From contig NC_085119.1 in NCBI RefSeq assembly GCF_030269925.1, positions 15,969,001 to 16,033,000 on the forward strand: DNA of 64,000 nt, read 5' to 3'. A program made the translations under genes and the position numbers. Source of the stretch: Bombyx mori. Its lineage: Eukaryota; Arthropoda; Insecta; Lepidoptera; Bombycidae. Positions 54,393 to 64,000 of the stretch are shown here, in pieces. The notes beneath the pieces are model-generated. The model searched no databases. It had not been told where the DNA came from and saw nothing but the letters and a program-made list of their open reading frames with translations. The stretch's first letter is position 1. Each line of letters opens with the position of its first letter.

Positions 54393-54540
54393 AGACGACT
54401 AAGATGTTACTCGTTGTCATTTATATATTGTGCTTACTGATTCGTTAAATGAAGTTTTTATAAATAAAAAGTTTTATATTAAAAAATCTTATAAGACTAT
54501 ATAAATACATATAAATAAATATTTTCTTTTTTTACACTAT

Positions 54541-54915
54541 TGCATAGCTTTTATCGCGGGTTTTGAGCTCGGCGACCGAATCAAGAAATTCCGTAACGAA
54601 AATAAAACTATCACCCCCACTCCGCCTACCATGTAGCTCGCGTTCAACACATTCACACGTTGCGCTTGTGTAGTGTTTGTGTGAATAAACGCGCGGCGTG
54701 ACGTCATGCGTGCAGGCGCACCATGAAAAGTCTGCCCATCTCTCTCTCGCGCGGTCTAGCTTATGAGTGAAGGGGACAGTTAATGTTTTGTTTTTGTTAA
54801 TGTTTATAAATATAGCGTGGTCTTATTTTATTATTGATTTAATATTACATTATTATTGTCTAATTATAATGGCATAAGTTGATAAAAATGCTATGCAATA
54901 GCTTTACCGCGGCAG
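54541..54915. other. Unclassified block with related ends
   Basis: Left tgcatagcttttatcgcgg and right tgcaatagctttaccgcgg are direct, not inverted, repeats about 350 bp apart. A GC-rich core (acgcgcggcgtgacgtcatg) lies between. Possibly a repeat element; not classifiable by eye. Confidence 0.3.
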
Positions 54916-54919
54916 TCCC

Positions 54920-55640
54920 CGAGTGCCACACGTGTTTTTTGTTTACTTAATATATACTATGTACTTAATATATAATTAATGTATAGCTATATGCATTAAC
55001 CTCTCCTCGAGGGCAGACCTCCTCCAATGAAATTCAACGCTTCCTATTCTGAACCACCTATGTATATCCAGCTTGGGCCCGCTGTCCTTGTGATGTCATC
55101 CTGCCATCTTGTGCGAGGTCGCTTTGCTCTGTGTCGCTATGCCCGTGGACCACTCCCCGAATCGACTCTTTTGGTTCACCTTTCATCATCATCATCTCCA
55201 ATTAAGTACTTATAAATATTTAATACCGTATCGTACTGTCATTAAGAATTAGCATCAAATCGTAATCACAATTTTAATTGCCAATTCTATTTGCACGTGC
55301 ACTCAAACATTAAACCAACCTAAAACTAATTACTCTGTTTCCATTTCAGACTTCAGTTGAGACTTATAATTTAGCTAAAATGTTTTACGCGGTACGTAAT
55401 TGAACAAATTACATTGTATTGCAATCCAACAATTTAAATGACGACGAATGAAAATTATTTTCTTAGTTGATTAGACGGTTTCACTCAACCTTTAAGTGCC
55501 ACAAAGTCGGCCACCACCGTGAGATCAAACCCATCTTTTACAATATTCACTTTGAATATTGAAATAAAACACATAAACACCATTTTTTGCTTCTTTTTAT
55601 AATGCTTTGTTATATTATTTTTTATACGACACAATTAAAA
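54920..55640. other. Intergenic block, no gene seen
   Basis: 55040-55200 (ctgtgtcgctatgcccgtgg, then a tcatcatcatcat tract) looks like LINE-derived sequence. The rest is AT-rich. Confidence 0.35.
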
Positions 55641-55645
55641 CTTTG

Positions 55646-55729
55646 ACATAACATATCTTGAGATATAAAATAAAAATGTAGACTACTACTATTTCTACTA
55701 TTTTTTTTACATCTCAAGATATGTTATGT
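55646..55729. repeat. Perfect 19-bp inverted repeat with 46-nt loop
   Basis: acataacatatcttgagat (55646-55664) and its exact reverse complement (55711-55729). The loop and right flank contain related act/tag triplet runs (actactactatttctac; aatagtagtaatcg). Confidence 0.8.
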
Positions 55730-55809
55730 TATAAAACTACTACTAAATAGTGAAAAATAGTAGTAATCGTTAAAATAGTAGAAATCGAATTCTGTGATTA
55801 AACGGATAG

Positions 55810-56389
55810 TGCAGCCCACGTTTTTTTACGGAGATCACGTATGCAGCCAGCTCTTGACCGTAAGAGTGCTACTGCGGACCAGCGTGCCATTTCGGACAAG
55901 GCCATTCAAGGTTACCGCACTATATTCGTCGAAGCAGCATGTGTGTTTGTAGAACCCCCCCTGGATCCTGGAAGTGGAAGGCCTCGCTGCTGTTCACTAT
56001 TACCAGGGATCTTGTAAATTTTTTGTCCAGTGTGTGGCGCGTTCCCGTCCTTATATCTTCTGAACGCTGTACTCCTGAGGTACCAACGGATGGGTTATGC
56101 CTAGAGTGCGTGCTGGCAGTGCCAATTAAGCGAGCTTAGAAGAGCCTGCGATCGACAGGCCCAGTGGTCACCATGCCAACGTTCGCCGATCCCGCGTCCC
56201 GTAGGGTCCAGCTGTGCGACAATTTACCCCTTTTTGTGCCTTTACGTCGATATTTGAGCGACAACAGGCTTTACGTCAGGATCGACGTTTTGAGTATGTG
56301 CTTATATCTAAGAGCGTGTGTATTATGCAAAAGTGATAAAGACAAAGACACGACAAGTTTGCGACCTGCTATTGTGCAATGAGTCGACA
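55810..56389. other. Unexplained GC-richer segment
   Basis: Composition is clearly less AT-rich than its flanks. A 58-residue frame runs 55841-56017 (MQPALDRKSATADQR ...), and further short frames follow, none recognisable. It may be a decayed element or an untranslated exon. A Jockey fragment has inserted at its right edge. Confidence 0.25.
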
Positions 56390-56400
56390 GAAACTAAGCT

Positions 56401-56723
56401 TTTTTTATGGTTGAAAGATTACTGGTGGCCCGGAGGCCTTTCCAATTTCACCAGGACAGGTGGGCGAGCAAAGACTCAGCCAGGAGGGGTGGGATTTGCT
56501 AACAACTGCCCGAGTGCATCCGAAGGAGACCTAACAACTCGCAACCCGCTGAGAAGATCCAGCGAGAAACTCAGTGGGCTGATGCATGGGTTAGGTTGCA
56601 CGTCGACCTCTTTGTCGAGTTCGACGAGTACGGTTACCGGAGTCCCTAAGCCTGCTCCTAGTGTTAGAGCTGAAGGCGTCTAATGCAAAGGTTATTGGAT
56701 CTGATTGATCCGTAAGGACGTGC
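56401..56723 (-). mobile_element. Jockey LINE 3' copy with TSD
   Basis: Reverse copy of the end of the element at 24805, reaching just into ORF2 and lacking ~45 bp of 3' UTR. An 11-bp duplication gaaactaagct flanks it at 56390-56400 and 56724-56734. The poly(A) is only 6-7 nt. Confidence 0.88.
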
Positions 56724-56734
56724 GAAACTAAGCT

Positions 56735-58148
56735 AAGCCCGCTACGGTCAGCTCAACTTTGGCTTACTGCTTTTATCGCCCAACGCGTGAGTGAATTTTT
56801 TTATCCTGACCTGACCTGATACAAAAGGAATGACCGATTTAAATGAACCTAAACAGATCTTTACTAAAAATAAAGTATATACTTCATAAAACTATTCCTA
56901 GATTACAGTCTGGTATTTATCTCGGCAACAATAGGATCTAACGCTTACACTCGTAAACATTAATGTTATGTACTCTAGTTGTAATACTAATAATACTAAA
57001 ACTGAAGTATCCGCATGTTTATCCTTCGTTTGTGAAATGGCAAGATTGTTACGGGAAGAGTTAAGATTTTTTCACATGCTTATAACTTTAATTGCAGAAA
57101 TAAATTCATAGTCCAGCCACTTTTAAGTGATTACCGGAACACCTAGAACTAAATCTGAATGACCCACCTTGAGACATCAAGTCTTGAGATCGGAGTCTTA
57201 ATTTTGTTGCATAACGTTTATCCTCCTTTCAAAGTAGAACTCGTGACCTCTTCACAGTCCGTACCAGTTCAAAAATGTTTTATTTATTTATTCTTTATTA
57301 GATATATTGATATAATTATGTGTTTCTAATTCATTTCCTTTGTATATTTAATTAATTGAATTAGTATATTGTTCATTTTCTATTTGTATTGTTGAACTGT
57401 TTGTGTGCTGACTATTGTATTATTATTATTTTATGGATTTTTTCTGAAATAAATGTTTTATTATTATATATTATTAGAACCATACACATATTAGGCTAAG
57501 TCGGCTACCTTCCACCAATAAACTTACATTTTTGAAGTGAAACTTCTTTAGGCGCGCTGAGAGTAAAATTTAACTAGCGACAGATTCGTTACGGCTAGAG
57601 AGAAAAGATACAACTTAGGAAGAGCGAGAGTGAGAAAATAGACAGAGCGTCTCGCGACCACTCGACCTTGGGGGAGAAAACGAGGTTTCTGTTTACGGGC
57701 CTCGGGCACTAGATGGCTTGTTATTAGTTTCTCATTGCTCCTGTAAAGGGCAGTAACATTTTAATGATCTTATATTTTATTTTTAATGAACGATTTCAAA
57801 TATATATTTAAATATATATAAATGGTAAAGAGATCACTTTTCTTATACACACCATTGCCTATTACAAGATATATTTGATTTAAGGATGAAAAATGAAGAA
57901 ACCACAATACTACACGCCGCAAAGGAAGTTTCACATCTTTTACGTGCACAAAGTTGCACGAGCACCTTTTTTATATCTATTCCCAAATTATATATTCACT
58001 CATTATTTAACTGACCAAGTCTTCGACCAACAAATTGTTGATCGAAGGACCAAGTTGAAACATTGTATAGTTGTTTTTGCCACTTCAGAAACGGCTAGTA
58101 CTATAGAATGGTCGACAACTGGCGCCACGTGTTTCAAGAGAAATACTA
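56735..58148. other. Intergenic block, no gene seen
   Basis: 57110-57260 (ccacttttaagtgattaccgg ... ccaccttgagacatcaagtc) is an old minus-strand SINE body. The frame at 57893-58168 has no motif. Otherwise AT-rich. Confidence 0.4.
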
Positions 58149-58353
58149 TTTATTTATTGCTTAGATAGGTAGACGAGCTCGCAGCCCACCTGGTGTTAAG
58201 TGGTTAATGCAGCCCATAGACATCAACAACGTAAATGCGCCACCCACCTTGAGATATAAGTTCTAAGCCGAAACGCATTACTGCTTCGCGGCAGAAAGAG
58301 ACAAGGCGGTGGTACCTACCCGTGCGGACTCACAAGAGGTCCTACCACCAGTA
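58149..58353 (-). repeat. SINE common body
   Basis: ttatttattgcttagataggtag ... cctaccaccagta; about 35 bp are deleted in the centre (gttctaagccgaaacgcatt). Confidence 0.85.
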
Positions 58354-58895
58354 AATATTATCCAGCGGTAAAACATTTACCAACGGTTTACAGTTTTCGA
58401 AGTCGCAGCAAAGAGATTTTAGGGATTGTTACGTCTGTTAAAGTCGAGTATTCCGAAGCGTGAATTTCAATTTTTTGTTTCGTTTTGTTTGATTTTTTCT
58501 GCATTTAAATCTTCTACTCCATAGCCGTAGGAAGGCACAGGCAGAGGCGGAGCTCGTCACCGCCTCTGCCGACGCTAACGCCAACTTTTCTCATTCAAAC
58601 TTATTTCCTTTTATCTAGCAGCCACGGAGGCGGACTTATCGCACGCTTTATTAAATTACTTGATAATTTCAATTCTTGGCGGTCCGTGCTTTGTTTCATT
58701 CTACAAATTTCCACGAAAACAATTTCTTCATAACCGACTTCATGGATGGAAGAAATTTAAAATCGCTGAATTCAGAAAAAAAAAATGTCAATCATTATGA
58801 AATTCGATAGTGAACCTTTTTAAATATTTTTCGGTTGATGAAATTATGCGTGACGAGCAAAAATACATACGTATACTTCAGAAAATTACAACTTA
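58354..58895. other. Intergenic block, no gene seen
   Basis: A small GC-richer stretch at 58540-58590 (ggcagaggcggagctcgtca); no frame or repeat recognised. Confidence 0.4.
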
Positions 58896-59185
58896 CTAGC
58901 TGACCCGGCAGACTTCGTAGTGCCTCAATCGATAAATAAAATACCTAAACTTTTACATAAAATAAACTTAAAACAAACAAAAGGAATCGGTCCGACGGGG
59001 GGGACATCAAAGGAAAAACAAAATTGTTATTTTTATTTAATTCCGAGGATTTTCATATTTATCTACCTTTTAAACATTCCCTGGACTTCCACGAATAATT
59101 CAAGACCAAAATTAGCCAAATCGGTCCAGCCGTTCTCGAGTGTTAGCGAGACTAACGAACAGCAATTCATTTTTATATATAGAGA
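58896..59185 (-). mobile_element. Helitron-like non-autonomous element
   Basis: Left edge CTAGctgacccggcagactt, right edge tttttatatatagaGA: on the minus strand TC...CTAG between A and T. Same family as 9367-9608 but ~48 bp longer, mainly between gcctcaatcgataaataaa and aaggaatcggtccgac. Confidence 0.5.
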
Positions 59186-59189
59186 TTAA

Positions 59190-60029
59190 AATGAATACGA
59201 TTTTCGATTCATTCTTTATTATGCTCCGCGTCTGATTATTTCAAATGGTTCAGAAAAAATTGCGCCAGCAAAATAATACCCTATTAAATACCACTATATA
59301 CTACTTTTGAAATAGATTACGACCCACCTGGTGTTAAGTGGATACTGTAAACGTACACATCCAGTGCTTTTTTTACGTGATATCTTCTAGTTAGCTAATG
59401 CGATAACGTGATAAGAACTAAATCTTAACTTCATATTCCAAATTCAAAATTCCAAAGTACATTCATGTGCGATCATAACAAAAATATCTCATACAAAACA
59501 TTGACTTAACAATTGTTATTATCGTCGCGCGAATATTCATTATTCGAAAATATCAAACAATAAAAAATATTCTCAAATCAAACAACGGCACTTCCTGCGA
59601 AAATAAATCCGAAATGTTTTGGAAACAGTTAGGGAGCGCAAACAAAAAGCAAAAAAAAAAAACAAATATTATCTGTGACATCAAAACAGTGTTGACATGA
59701 AGCCGTTCAAACGAGAAACACAACACAAACAAACGCATATCCGAACTGACTAGTCTGGTTTTTATACGAATATATTGTTTCCGGCGGTTTCACGTAACAA
59801 TTCCTATACTAAATAGTAAAAAAAATTAGGAAAATTACCTTCATTCCAATTAAACTTGATAAAAAGTTAGAGATAACATAATTAATTTATGGATAAAAAA
59901 AAAATGCTATATCCGATCTGGATAGCAGTGCTGCCGTGCCAAACTCGGCAAAAGTTATGTAGCTAGTTCATTGATAGAAAATTTTCTCATCTGGCACGGA
60001 CTCCAATTTTTAGTTACCCTAATTGATGT
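59190..60029. other. Intergenic block, no gene seen
   Basis: AT-rich with a scrap of SINE tail at 59318-59342 (acgacccacctggtgttaag). No coding. Confidence 0.45.
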
Positions 60030-60657
60030 CTTTTTTTTTTTTCCACAGGAGAAAATCGCCGGATCCCCACCCGCGCGGCAGGTGGGGTATGTGGGAGTTG
60101 AACCTCACTAAAAACTCCTGCCGCTCACAACCGGCGCCCTACCTCGGACCGGGCCGGAGCCCAGTCGGGGCTATTGAAACGGCGGGACAGGGTTGACGCA
60201 GAGCACATTACATCCATCCCACCGTCCCACGGACGCCGGACCGGTGGCCGCCAGCGACACGACCACCGGTTCCCTCGTTCAGCGGGCCGAGAGCCCGCTT
60301 TGATGGCGCCGCGTTACACCTTCCCCCAGAGCGGTCGGGGGAACGCGGTCTACCATCACCCGGCTTCCTATTGCGGGTGAGCGTGCAAAGCACGCCACCC
60401 CACGTCTGGGTCTCTCCCCGCACAAAACGGGTGGGACCCCTAGCTCTTAGGGGGCCAGGTCACGAATACGACCCCGGTCCCGACCCCCTGCTCGGCGGCG
60501 GCGGGTTTCTGCGTAGTGAGAGCTTTCCCTCACTCGCCCCGCCGCCTCCTTCTGCGAGATGGTGCACTCGCAGAAGTCGAGCATAGCCTTCCATGACTCA
60601 TCGCTGCCAAGCATCGACGCCACGACGCCAGGCAGCGACAAGTCAGGTCCTATCTTT
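60030..60657 (-). mobile_element. R1-like LINE, second near-identical copy
   Basis: Matches 3181-3811 almost base for base; visible differences are a 3-bp deletion in gaggagagc and a few substitutions. More strongly 5'-truncated: the ORF2 part encodes only the SLPGVVASMLGSDESWKAML... end (60447-60657). A short tgtctt near both ends (60025-60032, 60655-60661) may be the target duplication. Confidence 0.85.
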
Positions 60658-61030
60658 GTCTTACTGAATTTTTAGATGTTTTTTTTAATTATACAATATT
60701 TTACATGTAAATTATATATCAATTAGCTATCGGAATGCCTTTTAAAACAAATGAAACTAAAAGAGAAACAAACTGTTCGGTTTTGGGGTTTACATTTTGA
60801 AATCTCCCGCCAACTTGCCCGGTACCCGCGCAATCTACTGAGCGCGACACTAGCGCTACGTGTTGCCGCAGTTTGTGCAACATTTGAAAAAGGAGTCGTG
60901 AAATCTTTGAGCTAGGAGTGGGTAATATCGGTTTTGCCGCGTATCGAATCGTATCTATATATCGAGGATCAATATCGGATATTGAATCTATATATTTTCT
61001 GAATCTATATATTGATGGATGCTAGTAGCT

Positions 61031-61272
61031 CACTGGTGGTAGGACCTATTGTGAGTCCGCACGGGTAGGTACCACCGCCCTGCCTATTTCTGCCGTGAAG
61101 CAGTAATGCGTTTCGGTTTGAAGGGTGGGGTAGCCGTTGTAACTATACTGAGACCTTAGAACTTATATCTCAGGGTGGGTGGCGCATTTACGTTGTAGAT
61201 GTTTATGGGCTCCAGTAACCACTTAACACCAGGTGGGCTGTGAGCTCGTCCACCCATCTAAGCAATAAAAAA
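61031..61272 (+). repeat. SINE common body inside the hAT element
   Basis: tcactggtggtaggacctattg ... cacccatctaagcaataaaaaaa. It inserted after the hAT element did. Confidence 0.87.
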
Positions 61273-61682
61273 ATTTAAAAAATAGTAGATTTTCTCGATT
61301 CATGATATTTGAGATTTGAAACGATACGCTGATATAATATCGTAGTAGATATAGATTTAAGTCAACGTTATACGGTTGTTTTTCTGATATCAATTTATAA
61401 TATGATCTTAAAGTAATAAAAAGAACATGAAAATATATCAAAAAAAGTGTGTGTGTCCGCTCCGACGCACGACTGGAGTTTACTGGATATAAAAAATTAA
61501 ACGAAACAATACGAGAAATAGTTCTATATTACGACAACACGATACACTACAGATTATTAACAAATTAACGAGACACAAAACAAACGACTAACAAATATAT
61601 GAAAATACAATAATGAGAGAAACGCGCGATCAGTACGAGGCTTTGTGGCGGACTGCCGGCGCAGCAGCCCGGCGTCACCTGC

Positions 61683-61740
61683 GATAACGCATTTCGTGTG
61701 ACATGCGCAATCAGGCGCATAACGCATTTCGTGTGACATG
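61683..61740. repeat. Short tandem duplication in hAT
   Basis: ataacgcatttcgtgtgaca followed by tgc occurs twice, 35 bases apart. Confidence 0.8.
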
Positions 61741-62326
61741 CTAGTACGATTTTGGTCCCCATAATTTTCATACCCCGGGCCTATATAAGTAAATCGATTC
61801 TAAAGGAGTAAACTCCAAAAAACTTTCCTTCATGCTTTTACCAGGCTTAGGACTGGCTACATTATTTTCAGTTTTTAGTATTTTGTGTCTTAATTTAAAA
61901 TTACAAAATATACCAAAAGAGTGTAGATTTCAAAAGTTTAATACAAACACAAGAAATAAACTCAATTATTTGGATTCAACTAAAAATAGAAAAATGTGTA
62001 CTTTAAAAATCAAACACAAAAAACTTTTAAGTATTTATAAACACTTGTCCAAAAATTCTAGTTCAAGGTCAAAGCGCGTGAAATTAAATTCAACGATGCA
62101 AATAGGCTATACTGCATTCAAGTTAGGGTCGAAAGTTGAAACTTCTTTCCTTAATTGTATCCTGCTGATACGCTAAGAATAATCTACAGACATATGGACT
62201 TAAATATAAGGTTTACAATTGTATGGATAATGCCTGTTTCTGTTTCATTCATCACATGATATCCCTATCGTGCGCTCACTCACTCTGGCCGATCCGATAC
62301 GAACCAAACGAATATTGCTGATATTA

Positions 62327-62490
62327 ACGAATCGGTACGATATGTCGATGCGCATCACATCGAGCAATATCGTGTATCGGCTGATATCGAAATATAGATT
62401 TCGATTCACGAATCGGTACGATATGGCGATGCGCATCACATCGAGCAATATCGTGTATCGGCTGATATCGATATATAGATTTCGTGCGGG
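62327..62490. repeat. 81-bp tandem duplication near hAT right end
   Basis: acgaatcggtacgatatg... gcgatgcgcatcacatcgag ... cggctgatatcga recurs with an 81-base offset (62327 and 62408), with few changes. Subterminal repeats are common transposase-binding regions in hAT elements; that role is inferred. Confidence 0.8.
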
Positions 62491-63262
62491 GCGATATCGG
62501 ATTCAACGATATTGCTGCGATATATAGATATTGAATCTATATACGATTTATATCACCCACTCCTACTTTGAGCAGTTGGCGGTAAGTCCGTAATTCTTTA
62601 AATCTTTAAAATATCATAAAACTGAGCTATCGTACATTTATGATCATTCGACCGGATTTTACCTGTTACGAAATCAAATACCAGTGATTCAGTATAACAA
62701 AAACATAATTATTGTAAAAACAATTCCTACAAAAACTTTTATTCGTAAGTAGGTAGTTGTGCGTTTTTGTGAAAAACATAACTTCTGTGTTTTGTGATTT
62801 ACAATAAAGAAATTTATACAGTGATTCATAATATACATCGGCGTTCAGGTATTTAGTATTATTTTCGTTACAATATTAAACTTTATTTCAAATTTGTTGC
62901 GAACTTTTTAATACATAAACATATCTGACGCCTGGCCGCCATTACCGGTAGTAAATTAAATTTCAATAAAATAACCATAAAATATTTTTAGTGATAATTC
63001 TTATTGTTTGCTATTGAATTAAATCTTAGAATCTTTAATTTTGTCGTATTCAATAGTTTTTAACCGTAGTATTTTCTTCGAATATTAATTAATTAATTAT
63101 TAATGTTGTTTTGTGTTACAATTTTACTTGGTAGAACGGTACTTTCTTTTAATATTTGTTGGTTGATTATTCGTACTTTATAACATTCTACTAATTCTTA
63201 AATTGTGTTTTAAACAAATTAATTTGTAAATTCATAAGTACCTACCTAAATAAAATTGTAAG

Positions 63263-64000
63263 ATGGCGAAAGCAACATCTGGAAAAAAAGCAATAATTTC
63301 CGATGACGATGTCGATCAGTTGTTGGCACCACATCAGACAACCAAGGAGATGGCATTTATGCGTTTACAATCGTTGTACGAGATGTCACGAGTAGTTAGA
63401 AGTAATACTGATATGCAGCCACAATTTCGCGCCCGTTTTAGAGATATTGTCGCTTTGAAAACTGCATATGAAAGTGCTATGAGTGAAATGATTTGTGTCC
63501 AAAAACGTTATAATGCGTCGTATGTACCGTCATACGACCAAATCAAAGCATTTGATGAGATGTATTACTCTGTTTGTGATATCGCGGATAGTCTAAATTT
63601 ATCAGGTAGTGATAATACTAGATGTGATTTCGGTTCCGGTAAAACTGTAAAACCTCGATTACCGAAATTAGAAATTTTCCACTTTGACGGAAAGTTAGAA
63701 AATTGGCCCACATTTAGAGATACTTTTACTAGTTTAGTACATTCTAATACTGATATAGTTGATATTGAAAATTTTTATTACTTATTGTCGGCTGTGAGTG
63801 GTCCAGCACTCACTATCGTAAAATCAATGCCGATAACAGCAACAAATTATTCCATTGTATGGAATTCTTTAGTTACACGTTTTGAAAACAAGAGGGCGCT
63901 AGCGACTACATATTTAGATAAAGTCTTTAGTTTCAAACCATTACAATATGAGTCAGTAGACGGCCTAAATGCCTTTTTACAAGCGTGTCAAGATAGCGTC
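63263..64000 (+). CDS. BEL/Pao-type retrotransposon gag, partial (runs off window)
   Basis: Open from ATG at 63263 to the window edge: 246 codons, no stop. Residues 1-120 are mostly helical-looking and unassigned (MAKATSGKKAIISDDD, then FMRLQSLYEM). From ~133, LPKLEIFHFDGKLENWPTF and RDTFTSLVH, then FYYLLSAVSGPA and YSIVWNSLVTRF match the DUF1759 region typical of BEL/Pao Gag polyproteins, which form the particle that packages element RNA. The protease, RT and integrase would lie to the right. The frame is intact and its codons AT-rich like the surroundings. A host gene derived from such a gag is an alternative, but the LTR-like leader argues for an element. Confidence 0.85.
   Translation, partial: MAKATSGKKAIISDDDVDQLLAPHQTTKEMAFMRLQSLYEMSRVVRSNTDMQPQFRARFRDIVALKTAYESAMSEMICVQKRYNASYVPSYDQIKAFDEMYYSVCDIADSLNLSGSDNTRCDFGSGKTVKPRLPKLEIFHFDGKLENWPTFRDTFTSLVHSNTDIVDIENFYYLLSAVSGPALTIVKSMPITATNYSIVWNSLVTRFENKRALATTYLDKVFSFKPLQYESVDGLNAFLQACQDSV

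Larger units (their letters stand above)
60913..62565. mobile_element. Non-autonomous hAT transposon
   Basis: Termini taggagtgggtaatatcg and, reversed, taggagtgggtgatataaatcg are inverted repeats of the hAT type. An 8-bp duplication ctttgagc flanks it exactly (60905-60912, 62566-62573). 1653 bp including a SINE at 61031. The ends carry many atatcgat/tatatag motifs. The only long frame (61832-62176, 114 residues) does not look like a hAT transposase. Confidence 0.85.
60774..62923 (+). mobile_element. Candidate 5' LTR of the BEL/Pao element, split by hAT
   Basis: tgttcggttttggggtttac (60774) would be the LTR start and ...atacataaaca (62921) the end, followed by a primer-site-like ctgacgcctggccgcc. 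A poly(A)-signal-like caataaagaa is near 62803-62812. With the hAT insert and one duplication removed, the LTR would be ~490 bp. No 3' LTR is in the window to compare, so this is inference from position and signals. Confidence 0.35.

Noticed and set aside
54541..54915. MITE with terminal inverted repeats
   Set aside because: The similar end sequences run in the same direction, so they are direct and not inverted repeats.
61832..62176. hAT transposase in the 114-residue frame
   Set aside because: No RW-x-catalytic or dimerisation-type motif, too short, and lysine/asparagine-rich as expected from AT-rich sequence.
62245..62527. Small proteins in the frames over the hAT right end
   Set aside because: Both strands are open only because of the 81-bp tandem duplication; the peptides just repeat.
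60774..62868. LTR ending at ttttcgttaca (62868)
   Set aside because: Nothing like a primer-binding site follows there; an end near 62921 before ctgacgcctggccgcc is a better, still uncertain, choice.

Overview
The window is eukaryotic and almost certainly from a lepidopteran, most likely the silkworm Bombyx (B. mori or a close relative). This rests on low gene density, AT-rich intergenic DNA, GT-AG introns, an insect cuticle-type chitin-binding gene, and repeat families typical of Bombyx: a tRNA-headed SINE, a Bm1-like tail family, Jockey/R1/RTE LINEs, a maT-type mariner, Helitron-like elements and a BEL/Pao retrotransposon. I cannot run a search, so repeat family names are recognition, not database hits. 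There is no bacterial feature, CRISPR array or operon.

The one host gene I can support runs on the plus strand from 31342 to 42052. It has four coding exons (31342-31428, 37656-37862, 41318-41460, 41938-42052) joined by GT-AG introns of 6.2, 3.5 and 0.5 kb. It encodes a 183-residue secreted protein with one six-cysteine peritrophin-A (CBM14) domain, matching the CPAP1 class of cuticular proteins. Its introns are loaded with SINEs.

Most other recognisable sequence is mobile DNA, much of it nested. Left region (1-24 kb): truncated LINEs and SINEs, LTR-like segments at 2773-4560 and 7879-8217, and a pair of LINEs (RTE-like 12987-14004, R1-like 14018-15276) separated and flanked by three copies of one 13-bp target sequence. 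Centre (24.8-30.0 kb): a complete Jockey-clade LINE on the minus strand with both ORFs open, a 69-nt poly(A) and a 10-bp target-site duplication. Several short 3' copies of the same family occur at 24.1, 40.0 and 56.4 kb. Right of the host gene (42-60 kb): a maT transposon inside a Helitron-like element, LTR-like segments near 50.4 and 51.3 kb, more LINE tails and SINEs, and a near-identical second copy (60030-60657) of the R1-like tail at 3181. Right edge: the gag of a BEL/Pao retrotransposon starts at 63263 and runs open off the window. A non-autonomous hAT element (60913-62565, 8-bp target duplication) sits upstream, probably in the 5' LTR or leader of that retrotransposon.

The most interesting structures are not a new gene system but the biology of these elements: an apparently intact Jockey LINE with a same-frame ORF1/ORF2 stop-restart junction and tandem 5' units; a 3'-terminal stem-loop kept in two R1-like families by compensated stem changes; the triple target repeat; and the nested hAT/BEL and maT/Helitron arrangements.
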